Part shown: piece after piece, positions 61,832 through 64,000 of the stretch
How the letters are laid out: the number at the start of each line of letters is the position of its first letter
How positions within the stretch are numbered: the first letter of the stretch is position 1
Assembly: GCA_914767885.1 (NCBI GenBank)
Contig: CAJZBQ010000014.1
Span: 620,001 to 684,000, forward strand
Length of the DNA stretch: 64,000 bases
Origin: Blepharisma stoltei
Taxonomy: Eukaryota; Ciliophora; Heterotrichea; Heterotrichida; Blepharismidae
Direction of reading: 5' to 3'
Translations under genes and position numbers: made by a program
Notes under the pieces: model-generated
Told to the model about the DNA's origin: nothing
What the model saw: only the letters and a program-made list of their open reading frames with translations
Database searches by the model: none

Positions 61832-62202
61832 TTTAATTCTTCACCAATTTATAAAAGATTGGTTTATAGAATTAAGGCCATAATGTCAGAAAATGGATTC
61901 TGAAGGTAAATTAATTAATCGTAGAAACGAAACTTGGATATCAATATATCCCAGCACAATTTAACATTGAGCACAGCAATTTGAGATTGGATAATTGTAA
62001 AAATTAACCTTAATGATTTTTAGTAATAAATATTTAAGTTCAGATAAGATAAAACTTCAATCAAATAAATAATTATTTGAAAGTACAATAAAACAAATAT
62101 CTTACCATATATTTTTATATAAACCTATAAATGGGGTGCCTTATACAATCCCTTATAAAAAATGATAATCCTAACGCCATTTCTCTTATAATATAATTTC
62201 AC
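61832..62202. other. Intergenic, AT-rich, divergent promoter
   Basis: Nothing recognisable. Separates the pseudoprotease from beta-COP. Confidence 0.5.
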
Positions 62203-64000
62203 ATGCCAGAGCAGACTAAGCCTTGCTATCTTATAATTGACTATGAGGTGCTAGCTCCTCCCACCAGCCAAGAAATCTCTAAAATCCTTCAGCAGGGCAC
62301 TGAGGAAGAAAAAATCGATGCCATGAAAACCTTAATCCTCATGATACTTCAAGACGACCATTATCCAAGGATGATTATGACAATAGTCCAACACGCAATG
62401 AGAGCAGAGTCAAAAGACATGAAAAAACTGCTTCTTCTATACTGGGAAGCTATCGAAAAAACAAATCACGACGGCACCATCAAAGATGAAATGGTTATGC
62501 TCTGCAATGCTTTGAGAAACGACTTGCTCAGTCCTAATGAATTTGTCAGAGCCAAAACTCTTACTCCCCCCCCCCCCCCTCCGTGAGCGAACAAAAAAAT
62601 TTTGTTCGCTCACGGAGGGGGGTTAATTTTTTTTTTTAAAAAAAAATTTATATATAAATTTTATAAAAAATATTTTTTTCGAAATTTAAAAAAATCCTAA
62701 TTTGCAAAAATTGGGAAGCAAATATTAATTTAATTTGCAAAATTTATGTTTTAAAACGCAATTTGTTTAAAATTAAACAGAATTAGCTCTAGATTTCATT
62801 ATACTAATTATCACTTATATATCAAAATTTTTTTCCATTAAAATTTTTTCTATTAAAAAAATTTTTGTTCACTCACGGAGGGTGGGTTTTTGGTCAAAAA
62901 ATGGCGATTTTTCTAATGGTTTTGTTCGCTCACGGAGGGGGGGGGGGGGGAGTTAGATTAGTAGCCAAGATGAAGTATAGAGAAATGATGGACAGCTTAC
63001 TTCAGCCAGTCGTGGACAATCTGACTCATCGCCATCCGTATGTTAGAAGAAACGCGGTTATGTGTGTGTACAGCATTTATATGGCATTCGGTGACAGCTT
63101 GCTCCCTGACGCTGTAGAAAAGGTTGATGAGCTGCTTAAGAGTGAAACTGATTTAAGTACTCGCAGAAATGCATTGCTCTTTTTATTTGAAGCAGAACCT
63201 AATGTGGCGATGAAATATCTGAATACAATTCTAGCTGACGAAGAAGAAAACTCCTCTGCTTATGGATCAAGTGCAGATATTTTACAGCTTGTGGTGCTAG
63301 ATGAGTTGAAGAGAGTCTGCAAAGCAAATCCGCAAGAAAAAGGAAGGCATATCAAAGCAATTTTCCAGTTAGCTAATTCAAGTAAATCGCAAAGTGTGCT
63401 TTATGAGTGTGCATCAACTTTAATGCAGTTAACTAAAGCACCTAATGCAGTCAAATTATCAATTTCGACTTATATAAAGCTTCTCAATGATCCAAGTGCC
63501 GACAACAATGTAAAATTGCTTGTGCTTGAAAAGTTGGTAGGAATAAAAGAGCAGTTTCCAAAGCTCTTACAAGAGCAAGCTGTCGATTTATTGAGATCTC
63601 TGTCAAGTCCATCGAATGATATTAGAAAAAAATGTTTAGATCTGGTTTTAGGGCTCCTATCATCAAGAAATGTTGAAGAAATTGTGAGGATCCTGAAAAA
63701 AGAACTTCTCAATGTCCAAAGCCAAAAAGAAGAGCTTCCTTATCAAGAACTTTTAATTATTTCACTCCATAAATGTGCTGTTAGCTTTCCTGACATAACT
63801 GGACAACTAGGTCTTGTTGAGGTTTTAATGGATTGTTGCCTACTCCAAGCATCAACTTCTGCAGAAGTTGCAAGCTTTATTCAACAGCTAATGTCAAGCT
63901 ATCAATCACTCCAAAACACGATCATTGATAAGCTGCATCATATTTTTGCTGAAATCTCATCTGCACAAGTCCACAGAACTGCTTTATGAATGCTTTCAGA
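62203..64000 (+). CDS. COPB1: Coatomer subunit beta (beta-COP), 5' part, cut by window edge
   Basis: COPI coat subunit of Golgi-to-ER vesicles. MPEQTKPCYLIIDY, then adaptin-like HEAT repeats: LRNDLLSPNEFVRAKTLRLV (after IES removal), HRHPYVRRNAVMCVYSIY, STRRNALLFLFEAEP and DILQLVVLDELKRVC are strongly beta-COP. A 392-bp MITE at 62561-62952 lies at codon 121. About 468 codons are inside the window and the frame is still open at base 64000. Confidence 0.92.
62561..62952. mobile_element. MITE IES in beta-COP, near-intact, 392 bp
   Basis: TTA at 62561-62563 and 62953-62955. Begins with a C run and the hairpin TCCGTGAGCGAACAAAA / TTTTGTTCGCTCACGGA, has the internal core TAGCTCTAGATTTCATTATA, and ends TTTTGTTCGCTCACGGAGG plus a G run. 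Nearly the exact reverse complement of the Sec24 copy at 42266. Removal joins RAKTL-RLVAKM in frame. Confidence 0.92.

Overview
The window reads as germline (micronuclear) DNA of a heterotrich ciliate, most like Blepharisma. Three signs support this. (1) UGA must be read as tryptophan in nearly every gene, and only UAA and UAG end genes. (2) There are sixteen GT-AG introns of 15 or 16 nt, for example GTAAGATTTATGCAG in the F-box gene. (3) At least twenty insertions break genes, and removing each one exactly restores both the reading frame and family-conserved residues. That is how internal eliminated sequences (IESs) behave. DNA is AT-rich and genes are packed, sometimes 6-16 bp apart. The species call is inference; no rRNA gene is present to confirm it.

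Layout. 1-3518: a broken MITE, a hypothetical gene and a DGAT1-like acyltransferase on the minus strand. 3535-8557: a GBF1/GNOM-type ARF-GEF carrying three insertions, whose start codon lies 16 bp from that of the divergent acyltransferase. 8589-15037: a PX/F-box/LRR/FYVE protein, an SF-assemblin and an M1 aminopeptidase. 15474-23294: Hsp70 with two apparent frameshifts, two hypotheticals, an Mpv17 protein and a kelch protein. 23764-34922: an RBR ubiquitin ligase, a TLC-domain protein, a UBA-PUB protein, a CABLES-like cyclin, a CNNM transporter, a cytochrome-b5-domain protein, a syntaxin and CFAP144. 35147-46156: a hypothetical, a second kelch protein, a UBC-fold E2, mL43, Sec24 (four insertions) and a coiled-coil protein. 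46570-55196: mS34, two NDR kinases, GCVT, an unresolved small gene and a hypothetical. 55386-64000: an alpha/beta hydrolase, an ion-channel/adenylyl-cyclase fusion (two insertions), a cathepsin pseudoprotease and the 5' part of beta-COP.

The genes are ordinary housekeeping, trafficking, ciliary and signalling genes with no operon-like theme, although GBF1, Sec24, beta-COP and syntaxin all serve vesicle traffic. The insertions are the main interest. They fall into four classes: (a) MITE-like IESs ending CTCCC...GGGAG with a 3-bp TNA duplication (TTA, TGA or TCA); (b) GC-richer SINE-like retroelements of about 300-600 bp with 7-17 bp target duplications, inserted straight into exons; (c) short TA-flanked palindromes; (d) one terminal-inverted-repeat element with a 9-bp duplication. 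Class b suggests that retroposon copies can act as IESs, because most of the duplications carry a TA that a TA-dependent excision machinery could use.

Protein lengths given are for the spliced and excised (somatic) gene. Boundaries were set by hand from duplications and frame restoration, without alignment software.
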